A stretch of DNA of 64,000 nucleotides from positions 682,001 through 746,000 of the forward strand of contig NZ_PKMZ01000001.1 of NCBI RefSeq assembly GCF_002893625.1. The letters are read 5' to 3'. A program made the translations under genes and the position numbers. Source of the DNA: Mangrovicella endophytica (GTDB lineage Bacteria > Pseudomonadota > Alphaproteobacteria > Rhizobiales > Rhizobiaceae). Below, in pieces: positions 8,647 to 17,049 of this stretch. Position 1 is the first letter of the stretch, and every line of letters starts with the position of its first letter. The notes under the pieces were generated by a model. That model worked only from the letters and a program-made list of their open reading frames with translations, was not told the DNA's origin and did no database searches.

Positions 8647-9609
8647 ATGAGCATGAACCAGACATCGATCGAAGCGGATCGGACGCTGCTTGCGCGCATC
8701 GGCGTTGACCAGGTCGCAGCGCGCGAGCGCAGGGGCAGGCGGCGCAACTTCTGGACGGCGTTCGCCTTCATGGCGCCGGCGCTCGCCCTGGTCGGCGGGC
8801 TGCTGCTCTACCCGGTCGCGTTCAACATCTACCTGTCGTTCACGGACTGGCGAAAGTTCAGCGGGCTGGATACGTTCGCGGGATTCAAGAATTACGAGCG
8901 GCTGTTCGGTCAGGTCTATTTCATGGATGCTGCCGTCAACACGCTGATCTGGGTCGTCGCATCCTTGATCTTTCCGGTCGGTCTCGGCCTCGCCATGGCC
9001 ATCCTGCTGCGGGGCATCCGGTTCGAGGGCGTATTCAAGAACCTGATCTTCCTGCCGCGTGTTCTGGCGCCCACCGCCGTCGGCGTGATCTGGTACTATG
9101 TCTACGCCCCGGGCGGCCTGATCAACCACCTCCTTTCCGTCGTTAGCGGCCATCCCGTCACGATCGGCTGGCTGTATCAGTCCGACACCGTGACCCCGGC
9201 CATCATCGCCACCCATGTCTGGCAGACGGTCGGCATCGTCATGGTCCTTCTTCTGCTCGGCCTTTCGGCGATCCCGAAGGATCCCGTCGAGGCGGCGCAG
9301 ATGGACGGCGCCAAGCCTTGGCAGACCTATCGGCACGTGATCCTTCCGATGCTGACGCCGACGCTCGTGGTGGTCAGCATCATCTCGGTGCTGGCCGGCT
9401 TCACCGCGTTCGACCTCCTCTGGGTCATGGGCGCGGGCTATTCCGGGCAGCGCACGCTCTCGCTGGTCGTCTACATGTATTTCGAGGCCTTCCAGAAGGG
9501 CGGCTGGGCCTTCGGAGGTGCCATTGCCGTAGTGATCGGTGCTCTCGTGCTGCTGGTGACCTGGATCCAGGCCGCGCTGCAGGCGAAGGCCGAGCGGATG
9601 GTGCGCTGA
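8647..9609 (+). CDS. Sugar ABC transporter permease, MalF/UgpA type
   Basis: The inner-membrane permease has 320 residues and six predicted helices after an N-terminal cytoplasmic stretch of about 35 residues. The ATPase-contact EAA loop is EAAQMDGAKPWQTYRHVILP at about 215-234. I place the start at the ATG at 8647. A longer frame reaching 8569 would read through the 3' arm of the stem-loop and add a non-conserved, arginine-rich leader. The stop overlaps the next start (TGATG), which indicates translational coupling of the two permeases. Confidence 0.92.
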   Translation: MSMNQTSIEADRTLLARIGVDQVAARERRGRRRNFWTAFAFMAPALALVGGLLLYPVAFNIYLSFTDWRKFSGLDTFAGFKNYERLFGQVYFMDAAVNTLIWVVASLIFPVGLGLAMAILLRGIRFEGVFKNLIFLPRVLAPTAVGVIWYYVYAPGGLINHLLSVVSGHPVTIGWLYQSDTVTPAIIATHVWQTVGIVMVLLLLGLSAIPKDPVEAAQMDGAKPWQTYRHVILPMLTPTLVVVSIISVLAGFTAFDLLWVMGAGYSGQRTLSLVVYMYFEAFQKGGWAFGGAIAVVIGALVLLVTWIQAALQAKAERMVR

Positions 9610-10487
9610 TGGCGACCGCGCTCGACCACCTTGACTACGACGCCATCGAACGGCGCGAGCGCCGGCGCGTCCGAGGCGGCTGGGGCGCGGTGACGCTCGC
9701 CGCGCTCGTCAGCCTGATCTGGCTGGCGCCGTTCTATTACCTGCTGGTCTCGGTCTTCAAATCGAGTGCCGAATACGGCAGCGGCAATCCGCTCGCGCTG
9801 CCTCATGGCTTCGCGCCGATCCTCGACAACGCTGCCCGCGTCTGGGTGGACGCCCAGCTCGGCGTCGCGCTGTTCAACTCCGCGACCTATGGCCTGATCG
9901 GCGCGAGCGTGGCGGTTCTCGTCGCAGCCATGGCCGCATTTGGTCTGACCCGGATCGACTTTCCCAGGCGGACAGGGTGGTTCATGCTGATCTTCGCCGG
10001 CACGGTCTTTCCGTTCCAGATGTATCTGATCCCGCTGTTCTTCACCTACCAGCAGATCGGCATCCTCAACACGCGCTTCGGGATGATCCTGTTCTATTGC
10101 GCGATCTGCGTGCCGTTCCCCGTGCTAGTGCTGCGCAACTTCATGGGGCAGCTCAATCGCGAGATGGACGAGGCGGCGCGGATGGATGGGGCAAGCGACT
10201 GGCGGGTCTTCGTCTCGATCGTCCTCCCCAACTGCAAGAGCCCGATGCTGGCGCTGTTCCTCCTGCAGTTCACATGGATCTGGAACGATCTCCTCTTTTC
10301 CACCGTGCTCGGCAATTCGCCGCAGATCCGTTCCGTGATGAATGCGCTGCAGGTTTTCCAGGGCGCCTATGCCTCTGTCGGTCCCAACATCTCTCTGACG
10401 GGCGCTCTCATCGCCTCGCTGCCGACGGTCGCGCTGTTTCTCCTGCTGCGTCGCCACTTCATGGCCGGGCTCGGCGTGTCGGCATGA
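9609..10487 (+). CDS. Sugar ABC transporter permease, MalG/UgpE type
   Basis: The second permease of the importer has 292 residues. Its EAA loop is EAARMDGASDWRVFVSIVLP near residue 188. Helices near 35-55, 100-120, 135-155 and towards the C-terminus fit the six-helix MalG fold. The start ATG overlaps the previous TGA by one base, and its own stop overlaps the GntR start (ATGA). It pairs with the preceding permease to form the transmembrane channel. Confidence 0.93.
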   Translation: MATALDHLDYDAIERRERRRVRGGWGAVTLAALVSLIWLAPFYYLLVSVFKSSAEYGSGNPLALPHGFAPILDNAARVWVDAQLGVALFNSATYGLIGASVAVLVAAMAAFGLTRIDFPRRTGWFMLIFAGTVFPFQMYLIPLFFTYQQIGILNTRFGMILFYCAICVPFPVLVLRNFMGQLNREMDEAARMDGASDWRVFVSIVLPNCKSPMLALFLLQFTWIWNDLLFSTVLGNSPQIRSVMNALQVFQGAYASVGPNISLTGALIASLPTVALFLLLRRHFMAGLGVSA

Positions 10488-11266
10488 GCAGGACGCAGCG
10501 CGCTCCAAGCACTGGCGGCAGTGCCTGGCCGGACCCTCTTTCGCCCGACGCCCTGCCGACTCGCAGCGGCGTCGCCGCGACACAGCGTGTGTTCGCCATC
10601 CTGCTGCAGCGCATCCTGACCTTTGATCTGAAGCCCTTCGACGAGATCTCGGAGGGCGGACTGGCCGAGCAGATGGGGGTCAGCCGCACACCCGTGCGCG
10701 AAGCCTTGGCGCGTTTGGCCAAGCTGCAGCTCGTGGATATCTTTCCCCAGCGCGGGACTGTCGTCGCACCGCTGCGGGTGCGGGATTTGAAGCGTTCCCA
10801 GTTCCTGCGCGAGAGCCTCGAATGGGGCCTGTTGCGCCGCGCTCTGCGCGCGCCGATGCGCCTTGCGCTGGTCCATGCGCTGAACGACGAGATCGCCGTG
10901 CAGCGAACGCTGGCCGGCATCGGCGACGAGGCGCGCTTCTATGCGTCGGACGAGCTCTTTCACCGCCGTATCGCCAGCGCGGCGGGCCTGCCCGACATCT
11001 GGCCCGACATATCGGACGCCAAGCTTCATATGGACCGCTTCCGCCACCTGATGCTGGCCTCCGTGGAGACCCTTCCGGTCATCGTCGAGCAGCATGAGTG
11101 TATCGTTGCCGCACTGGAAGCTGCCGACCGAGACGCGGCAGAATCCGCGCTGAAGACGCATCTGCGCCGCATCTTCGCGTTCCTGGGACCTGCTTACGAA
11201 GCCCATCCCGACTACTTCCAGAAGGCTGAGTTCGAACTGGTCGGGCCAGCATGGTTCGATGATTGA
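10484..11266 (+). CDS. GntR-family regulator (FadR/FCD type), operon's own regulator
   Basis: The protein has 260 residues. The winged helix-turn-helix occupies about 30-95, with the segment EQMGVSRTPVREALARLAKLQLV and the wing PQRGTVV. The remainder is an all-helical FCD-like ligand domain with the expected Asp/His-rich metal or carboxylate site (FHRRIASAAG and the C-terminal HLRRIF). It is the last gene of the operon (ATGA overlap), so it is made with the transporter it probably controls. FCD regulators respond to organic or sugar acids, which fits the encoded pathway. The palindrome at 4104-4115 is a candidate target. Confidence 0.9.
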   Translation: MSRTQRAPSTGGSAWPDPLSPDALPTRSGVAATQRVFAILLQRILTFDLKPFDEISEGGLAEQMGVSRTPVREALARLAKLQLVDIFPQRGTVVAPLRVRDLKRSQFLRESLEWGLLRRALRAPMRLALVHALNDEIAVQRTLAGIGDEARFYASDELFHRRIASAAGLPDIWPDISDAKLHMDRFRHLMLASVETLPVIVEQHECIVAALEAADRDAAESALKTHLRRIFAFLGPAYEAHPDYFQKAEFELVGPAWFDD

Positions 11267-11681
11267 GCGCCGCTCTGCGCATGAACCGGGAGGGGCGACC
11301 TTGCTTCCGAACTGGCAACCGTGCCGGGCCCCGGGATCGCAGTGGGTGAGGACGGCCTCACAGGCGGCAGCAGGCTCGTCTGCGCTGGTCGGCCGCCGCA
11401 CGACCTATGTCTTAGCAGACGCAGACGAACGGTCTGGAGGCTGCCGGATCAGAACGGCTGAACAGAGGGCACGTGGAAGCCGAAATCATACAGCCTTCAG
11501 ACGATATCCGACCGTTGACCCACTGGAGTTCAACCCTTACTGGTTGAATCGGCAAGGCATATACGTGTCTTCAGAAGGGTCGCTCTGCCAAGAGGTCGGG
11601 CTCGGTTGGGACAGAGAGACCTGTGCGTCGCAGCTCGTGAGGCGCTTATAGGCGTAGCATCTGAAGTCGTGTGATCGACGC
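11267..11681. other. Intergenic region without a recognisable gene
   Basis: In these 415 bp one open frame (11259-11651, plus strand) could encode about 130 residues, but it has no ribosome site, no recognisable domain, and its sequence looks non-coding. A small GTGAGG/CCTCAC inverted repeat occurs near 11345-11361. The promoter of the following operon must lie here, but I cannot place it. Confidence 0.5.
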
Positions 11682-12431
11682 ATGAACTTGGCCTTGGTTC
11701 TGCTTTCCAGCTTCAGCCTCGTTCAGGCCGTCGACATAGCAGGCAGTGCCGCCGCACAGACACAGGCGACGCAGGAACAGCGAGAGGGCGCGTTAACGCC
11801 GCCGCGTGGCGAAGATGCCGCGGCCTATCGGAAAACGGCTTCTGGCGCAGGTCTGCAGGACGACCTCATCTATCTTCCACCCGGCACTCCGCTGGATGCT
11901 GAGGTCGATGAGGAGCCGGAAACTCCGGATATGTCCGACTTCGCTGGTGAGACGCCCGTCGCGATGCAGGCCGCGGCATGGGCGATCCTCGCCGCCATTC
12001 TGGCGCTGCTGCTGTTCCTGGCCATCCGCTACCGGCGCCTGCTCGTCGAACTCTTCAGCGGCGGCAACGATCGGCGCATCGGGACTGCGGTCGATAGCCT
12101 CGAGGTCGAAGACGGGGGAACCCGCGAGATCGACCACGACCTCCTCGCGCGGCTGCGCGCCGAGCCCGATCCGCGCGTCGGCGTCCGCATCCTGCTGAAG
12201 CGCTTCCTTGCCCTGGCGGCGCGCGAGAACGACATTGTGCTCCGTCGCAGCCTGACGACCCGGGAGCTCATGCGCCTGCTGCCGGGCGGCTGGCGCCATC
12301 GCAGCGATCTGGAACAACTGGCCAGCCGGGTCGAGCTCACCGTCTTCGGCGGGCGGGAGATGAGCCGGCAAGCCTATCAGGAATGCCTCGACCTCGCTGC
12401 GCCGCTGCTGTTTCGGGTCGAGCCTGCATGA
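11682..12431 (+). CDS. DUF4129 domain membrane protein, first gene of the MoxR operon
   Basis: The protein has 249 residues. An N-terminal hydrophobic segment (LALVLLSSFSLVQAV) looks like a signal peptide, and a second helix lies at about 97-118 (AAAWAILAAILALLLFLAI). The C-terminal cytoplasmic part (about 165-245), with RRSLTTRELMRLLP and YQECLDLA, fits DUF4129, a small domain found beside MoxR/DUF58 genes. Its function is unknown. The stop overlaps the next start (ATGA). No strong ribosome site is visible before the ATG, so the start is moderately certain. Confidence 0.75.
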   Translation: MNLALVLLSSFSLVQAVDIAGSAAAQTQATQEQREGALTPPRGEDAAAYRKTASGAGLQDDLIYLPPGTPLDAEVDEEPETPDMSDFAGETPVAMQAAAWAILAAILALLLFLAIRYRRLLVELFSGGNDRRIGTAVDSLEVEDGGTREIDHDLLARLRAEPDPRVGVRILLKRFLALAARENDIVLRRSLTTRELMRLLPGGWRHRSDLEQLASRVELTVFGGREMSRQAYQECLDLAAPLLFRVEPA

Positions 12432-13777
12432 GCCAGACGTCACGCCCCGGGCGGTCCGGTCCGATCCTCGCGCTCTTCGGCGCACTCCTGCTGGTTGGCA
12501 CGCTCTTCTTCCTGTTCAGCCGCTCGTATCCGCTGGAGCGCAGCGCCATCGGCTTCGAGGGTCTGGGCACCTGGCTCTCGCGCAGCGGCTTCGACGTGAA
12601 GCGCTTCCCACCGGCGACGGACGATCCGAACGCCTGGAACACGCTGCGCATTCTGCCCCTCTACGACAATGACATGAGCGATACGCTCGAGCCCGCTGCG
12701 GACGAGGACGAGACCCGCAGCCGGCTCGGGGCGCTGTCGCCGCGCGAGATGAGCGAGGCCGCCTTCGAGGAGCGCGTGGCGGCGGGGATGACGCTTGTCA
12801 TCCTGCCGAAATGGCGAGGTGGGATCGTCGATCGCGGACGTGCCCATCCCGACCTCCTCGTGCCGCTCGATGCCATCAAGCTTTTCGGACTGTCCAATGT
12901 CCTCGTGCGACCGGATGGCGACCCCTTCCGGACATCGACCATCAAGGACCTTGCCGGCGATGCCCGGCCCGGCAGCGTCACGCTTTACGCACCGCAGGCG
13001 CTGGGGCCCGACTTCGACGCGTACTGCGAACCGACCTGGCAGGCGGAGGGCATCGGGACGCTCCTCGCCTGGTGCGATTCGCCGTCCGGCCAGGACAACA
13101 GTTTCTTCGTCCTGTCCGATCCGGACATTCTCGACAATCATGGGCTCACGCTGGGGAGCAACGCGAAAGTCGCGCTGGCCATGGTGCGCCTCATCGCGCC
13201 GGGCTCACCCATCTATGTCGATCCTGGCGGCAACACGGTACCGGGATCGGCGGGCGATCTCCTGGCGGAAAACGAGGAGAGCTTCGCCGATCCATCCCGC
13301 TTTTTCCGCTATCCTTTTTCCCTCGTCTGGCTTGGCGTCGCTGCGATGCTGCTGCTGGCTCTCTGGCGCGGCAATGTCCGCTTCGGGGTCGCCCGGCGGC
13401 CACGTCTCTTCAGCGGCTTCCAGTCGAAGCGGGACACGATCCGTGCGTCCGGCCGCCTGATGCGCCTGGCCGGCGACGATGCCGAGCTGGTCCGCGCCTA
13501 TGCCGTCGCCCGCATGGAAGCCCTCTCGGACATGCTGCTCGGCCGGCAGGCGCGCAACGCCGCTGCGGGCGATCCGGCCAGCGCGGTGCTGCGCTTCCTG
13601 CGCCACCGCGCGCCCGAGCTTGGGGCGCGGATCGACCGCGCTTATCACGACCTGACCATCGGAGCGGCAGAGAAGCGGCAGTATTTCGCCGCACTCGCTC
13701 CGTTCGAAGCCGTTCTTCAGGAGATACTCAATGAATTTGGACGAGCTCCGCACCCTTCACGACGCGATCGCCGCTGA
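12428..13777 (+). CDS. DUF4350 domain membrane protein
   Basis: The protein has 449 residues. One helix near 13-30 (ILALFGALLLVGTLFFLF) is followed by a large extracytoplasmic domain with the DUF4350 pattern (GLGTWLSRSGFDVKRF near 45; FRYPFSLVWLG near 295). A second helix at about 297-315 leads into a cytoplasmic C-terminal region. DUF4350 proteins occur almost always in MoxR-DUF58-DUF4129 clusters, and their activity is unknown. The start overlaps the DUF4129 stop by 4 bp. The 3' end overlaps the MoxR gene by 47 bp. Confidence 0.85.
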   Translation: MSQTSRPGRSGPILALFGALLLVGTLFFLFSRSYPLERSAIGFEGLGTWLSRSGFDVKRFPPATDDPNAWNTLRILPLYDNDMSDTLEPAADEDETRSRLGALSPREMSEAAFEERVAAGMTLVILPKWRGGIVDRGRAHPDLLVPLDAIKLFGLSNVLVRPDGDPFRTSTIKDLAGDARPGSVTLYAPQALGPDFDAYCEPTWQAEGIGTLLAWCDSPSGQDNSFFVLSDPDILDNHGLTLGSNAKVALAMVRLIAPGSPIYVDPGGNTVPGSAGDLLAENEESFADPSRFFRYPFSLVWLGVAAMLLLALWRGNVRFGVARRPRLFSGFQSKRDTIRASGRLMRLAGDDAELVRAYAVARMEALSDMLLGRQARNAAAGDPASAVLRFLRHRAPELGARIDRAYHDLTIGAAEKRQYFAALAPFEAVLQEILNEFGRAPHPSRRDRR

Positions 13778-14687
13778 GATCGAAAAGGCCGTGCAGGGGC
13801 AGGAGGAGATCGTGGAGCTTCTCCTCGTCTCGCTCTTCGCCAGGGGCCACTGCCTGATCGAAGGCCCTCCGGGAACCGCCAAGACGCTGCTGGCCCAGAG
13901 CCTGTCTGCGACCCTGCCGCTGCGCTTCAACCGCATCCAGTTCACGCCCGATCTGATGCCGGGCGATGTGATCGGCTCCAACATCTTCAACTTCCAGACC
14001 CACGCGTTCGAGCTGGTGAAGGGGCCGATCTTCTGCGACGTGCTGCTCGCCGACGAGATCAACCGCGCCCCGCCGAAGACGCAGGCTGCGCTGCTGCAGG
14101 TGATGAACGAGCACCGCGTCACCATCGACGGCACCGATCACGCCGTCGGTGACGTCTTCTTCGTGGTCGCGACGCAGAACCCGATCGAACAGCAGGGCAC
14201 CTATCCATTGCCCGAAGCGCAGCTCGACCGCTTCCTGTTCAAGCTCGTCGTCGATTTCCCCGACGCCGACGCCGAGTTCTCGATCCTCCAGCGCCATGCC
14301 GGTCAGCCGCTCGACCACGATGCACGCAAGGCTGCGATCCAGCCGGTGGCGGGGTTGGAGGAGTTGCGGGCCGGCCAGCGTCTCGTCGACAGCATCCGGC
14401 TGGATGACAGCATCCTGCGCTATGTCCTGGATGCCGCGCGCGCCACGCGCAGCCATGTCGACATCGCCTTCGGCGTCTCCACCCGCGCCGCCGATGCCCT
14501 CTGTGGCGCGGTGCGTGCGCTGGCCGCCTTGTCCGGCCGCGACTACGCCATTCCGGACGACGTGAAGCGCCTGTTCGTCCCGACCTTCCGGCACCGCATC
14601 ATTCTCAGCCCCTCGGCCGAGATCGAGGGCCGCGAGGCGGTCTCTGTGCTCGAGGGTCTCCTCGCAACGATAGAAGCGCCGCGCTGA
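13731..14687 (+). CDS. MoxR-family AAA+ ATPase
   Basis: The 318-residue protein is of standard MoxR length. Walker A is GPPGTAKT (about 45-52), Walker B LLADEINRAPPKTQAALL lies near 105, sensor 1 is in VVATQNPIEQQGTYPLPEAQLDRF, and a C-terminal lid domain follows. MoxR ATPases act as chaperone-like factors that remodel or activate partner proteins, usually ones with von Willebrand A-like or DUF58 domains, as encoded next. The ATG lies inside the DUF4350 gene, with an AGGAGA ribosome site about 7 bp upstream, so the 47-bp overlap appears real. Confidence 0.95.
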   Translation: MNLDELRTLHDAIAAEIEKAVQGQEEIVELLLVSLFARGHCLIEGPPGTAKTLLAQSLSATLPLRFNRIQFTPDLMPGDVIGSNIFNFQTHAFELVKGPIFCDVLLADEINRAPPKTQAALLQVMNEHRVTIDGTDHAVGDVFFVVATQNPIEQQGTYPLPEAQLDRFLFKLVVDFPDADAEFSILQRHAGQPLDHDARKAAIQPVAGLEELRAGQRLVDSIRLDDSILRYVLDAARATRSHVDIAFGVSTRAADALCGAVRALAALSGRDYAIPDDVKRLFVPTFRHRIILSPSAEIEGREAVSVLEGLLATIEAPR

Positions 14688-16015
14688 TGATACGGCCCTC
14701 GCGGCGGCTTCTTCTGGTGGCGGCTCTCGTCACCGCGGCTTCGGTTGCCGTGGTCGTGACGCCGTACCTGCCGCCGCAGACCTTGTTCCTGCCTTGGGGC
14801 ATGCTTCTGGCCGCGATGGTCCTCGACTGGTCGATCTCGCCCGGCAGCCGCCGCTTGCAGCTGGGCGAGCCCGGCTCGCGCGAGATCTTCGCCGGCGAGA
14901 GCGCGCACCTGACCTTCGCGCTGTCGAGGGCCGATGGCGCACGGGCACGAAGCGCCGAAGCTCGCATCGGCTGGCCGGAGGGGATCGAAGGACCGGACGC
15001 CTTCAGCTTCCGTCCCGACCCGGTCGCAGGCCCGAAGGCTGGCGCGGCGACGGCCGAGATCACCGTTCGAGCGGTTCGACGCGGCCTGCATCCCTTGAGC
15101 GAGATCGCGATCCTGCGGCCGAGCCGCCTCGGACTTCTCGATCTCCTGTCGAGCCACACGTTGGAAAGCATCGTGCGCGTGGTGCCGAACATGCGCGCCA
15201 TAACCTCCGGTGAGGTGGATCTTCATATCGCCGCGGCGACCTTCGGCTCCAAGACGGCGGCGACCCGAGGGGAGGGCGCCGAGTTCCACCAGCTTCGCGA
15301 CTTCGTTTCGGGCATGGATGCGCGCGCGATCGACTACAAGCGCTCGGCGCGCCATGGCGCGCTCCTCGTGCGCGAGATGCGGGCCGAGCAGAACCACAGC
15401 ATCGTGCTCGCGCTCGACAACGGTCACCTCATGCGTGAGGAGATCGACGGCCTTCCGAAGATCGACCACATGCTGGCGGCCGCGCTCGCCCTCGGCTGGG
15501 CGGCGCTCGGCGGCGGCGATCTCGTCGGGCTCTATGCCTTCGACGCCCGGCCGCGCCTGTTCCTGCCGCCGGACCGCGGCCGGCGCACCTTTGCGCAGCT
15601 CCGCTCCCGTACCGCCGAACTGGAATACCGCTCGGTCGAGTCGAACCCGACACTGGCCTTGTCGCATCTCCAGACGCAGCTGCGCCGGCGCAGCCTCGTC
15701 GTCCTCTTCGCCGACTTCGTCGACACGACCACCGCCGAGCTCCTGGTGGAGAATGTCGCGGTGATCCGGCGCCACCACCTCGTCGTGTTCGTCAGCATCG
15801 CTGATCCGCTGCTCGGCACCTATCTCGCCCGTCCGTCGCAACGCCTCGGCGACGTCGCCGAAACTGTGGTTGCGGCGGATCTCCAGGCCGAGCGGCGGCA
15901 CGTCCTCGACCGGCTGCGGCGCCTCGGCGTCCATGTTGTGGAGGCGGCGCCCGGTCAGCTCGTGGCACCATTGCTCACGACCTATCTCGCGGTAAAGGCG
16001 CGCGGACTGCTATGA
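14687..16015 (+). CDS. DUF58 domain protein, MoxR partner
   Basis: The protein has 442 residues. Two N-terminal helices (about 8-25 and 30-48) anchor it in the membrane. The diagnostic DUF58 block near residue 200 reads FHQLRDFVSGMDARAIDYKR, followed by SARHGALLVREM. The C-terminal half is von Willebrand-A-like (LALDNGHLM; LVVLFADFVD). DUF58 proteins are thought to be MoxR substrates involved in surface or secreted-protein maturation. The TGA/ATG one-base overlap with the MoxR gene indicates tight coupling. Confidence 0.93.
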   Translation: MIRPSRRLLLVAALVTAASVAVVVTPYLPPQTLFLPWGMLLAAMVLDWSISPGSRRLQLGEPGSREIFAGESAHLTFALSRADGARARSAEARIGWPEGIEGPDAFSFRPDPVAGPKAGAATAEITVRAVRRGLHPLSEIAILRPSRLGLLDLLSSHTLESIVRVVPNMRAITSGEVDLHIAAATFGSKTAATRGEGAEFHQLRDFVSGMDARAIDYKRSARHGALLVREMRAEQNHSIVLALDNGHLMREEIDGLPKIDHMLAAALALGWAALGGGDLVGLYAFDARPRLFLPPDRGRRTFAQLRSRTAELEYRSVESNPTLALSHLQTQLRRRSLVVLFADFVDTTTAELLVENVAVIRRHHLVVFVSIADPLLGTYLARPSQRLGDVAETVVAADLQAERRHVLDRLRRLGVHVVEAAPGQLVAPLLTTYLAVKARGLL

Positions 16016-17049
16016 GCACCGCGCCGAACCTGCTGCGGTCCAGCCGCTTCCGCGCCGAGCGCGAGGCCGATTGGCGGCGACTCGAAGAGCTGATCGTCGC
16101 CGCCGAGAAGCGCGGTGTCGGCTCGCTCGGCTTCCGTCAGGCACAGGAGCTGGTGGCGCTCTATCGCCAGGCCGCCGCAGCGCTCTCGGTGGCGCGCGAG
16201 ATCTCGCTGGATGTTGGCCCCGTCGCCTATCTGGAGAGCCTCAGCGCCCGCGCCTACCTCATCGTCTACGCGCCGCGCGTCAGCCTTGGCGGCGTCCTGT
16301 CGCGCTTCTTCGCCCAGGGCGCTCCACAGGCGATGCGGCGCTCGGGCCTCGCAGTCGCAGTCGCGTTCATCGGGCTGATCTTTGGGGGTCTCCTTGCCTT
16401 TGCGGCCGTCTCGGCCGACCCCACCTGGTACCATTCGCTCGTGCCGGCGGAACTCGCCGGCGGCCGCGGCCCGGAGGCCGCTGCCGAGACCTTGCGGCGG
16501 GCCCTTTATGACGAGGATCCCGGTTCGCTCGGCACGCTCGGCGCCTTTGCCACCTCGCTCTTCTCGCACAACACGCAAGTCGCCCTGTTTTCCTTCGCAC
16601 TCGGAGTCGTGGTCTGCGTGCCCACCATGCTGCTGTCGGTCTACAACGGTGCGGTCATGGGTGCCTTCTTCGCGATCCATGCGCAGAAGGGTCTCGCCTT
16701 CGACCTTTTCGCATGGCTGTCGATCCATGGCGTGACGGAGCTTTCGGCCATTGCCATCGCGATGGCCGGCGGGTTGAAGCTCGGCCATGCGGTGCTGTTT
16801 CCGGGCTTCGAAACGCGCGGTGAGGCACTGCGTCATGCAGCGCGAGACGCGACCAAGCTCGCCGTCGTTGCAGCCCTGATGCTGTTCGCCGCGGGGGTGC
16901 TGGAGGGCTTCGGCCGCCAGCTGGTAACGAACCCCTATGCCCGCCTTGCGGTCGGCTGGGGCGTCGGCCTTCTCTGGCTGTCGTGGTTCGTCCTTGCCGG
17001 GCGCGGCGAAGCGGAGGGTGATCGCGATGGACCGGGTGAGGCGCCATGA
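16012..17049 (+). CDS. SpoIIM-like stage II sporulation M family membrane protein
   Basis: The protein has 345 residues. A soluble helical N-terminus (RSSRFRAEREADWRRLEELI) is followed by about six helices with the family pattern (FSHNTQVALFSFALGV near residue 185; HGVTELSAIAIAMAGGLKLG near 240). Despite the name, proteins of this family in Gram-negative bacteria are not tied to sporulation. They sit in MoxR-RDD operons, where an envelope role is suspected. ATGA overlaps exist at both ends. Confidence 0.9.
   Translation: MSTAPNLLRSSRFRAEREADWRRLEELIVAAEKRGVGSLGFRQAQELVALYRQAAAALSVAREISLDVGPVAYLESLSARAYLIVYAPRVSLGGVLSRFFAQGAPQAMRRSGLAVAVAFIGLIFGGLLAFAAVSADPTWYHSLVPAELAGGRGPEAAAETLRRALYDEDPGSLGTLGAFATSLFSHNTQVALFSFALGVVVCVPTMLLSVYNGAVMGAFFAIHAQKGLAFDLFAWLSIHGVTELSAIAIAMAGGLKLGHAVLFPGFETRGEALRHAARDATKLAVVAALMLFAAGVLEGFGRQLVTNPYARLAVGWGVGLLWLSWFVLAGRGEAEGDRDGPGEAP

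Noticed and set aside
7354-9336. 660-residue minus-strand open frame
   Set aside because: It runs through two well-supported genes of the sugar importer and has no recognisable motif.
11259-11651. 130-residue plus-strand ORF after the GntR gene
   Set aside because: No ribosome site, no family, irregular composition; treated as intergenic.
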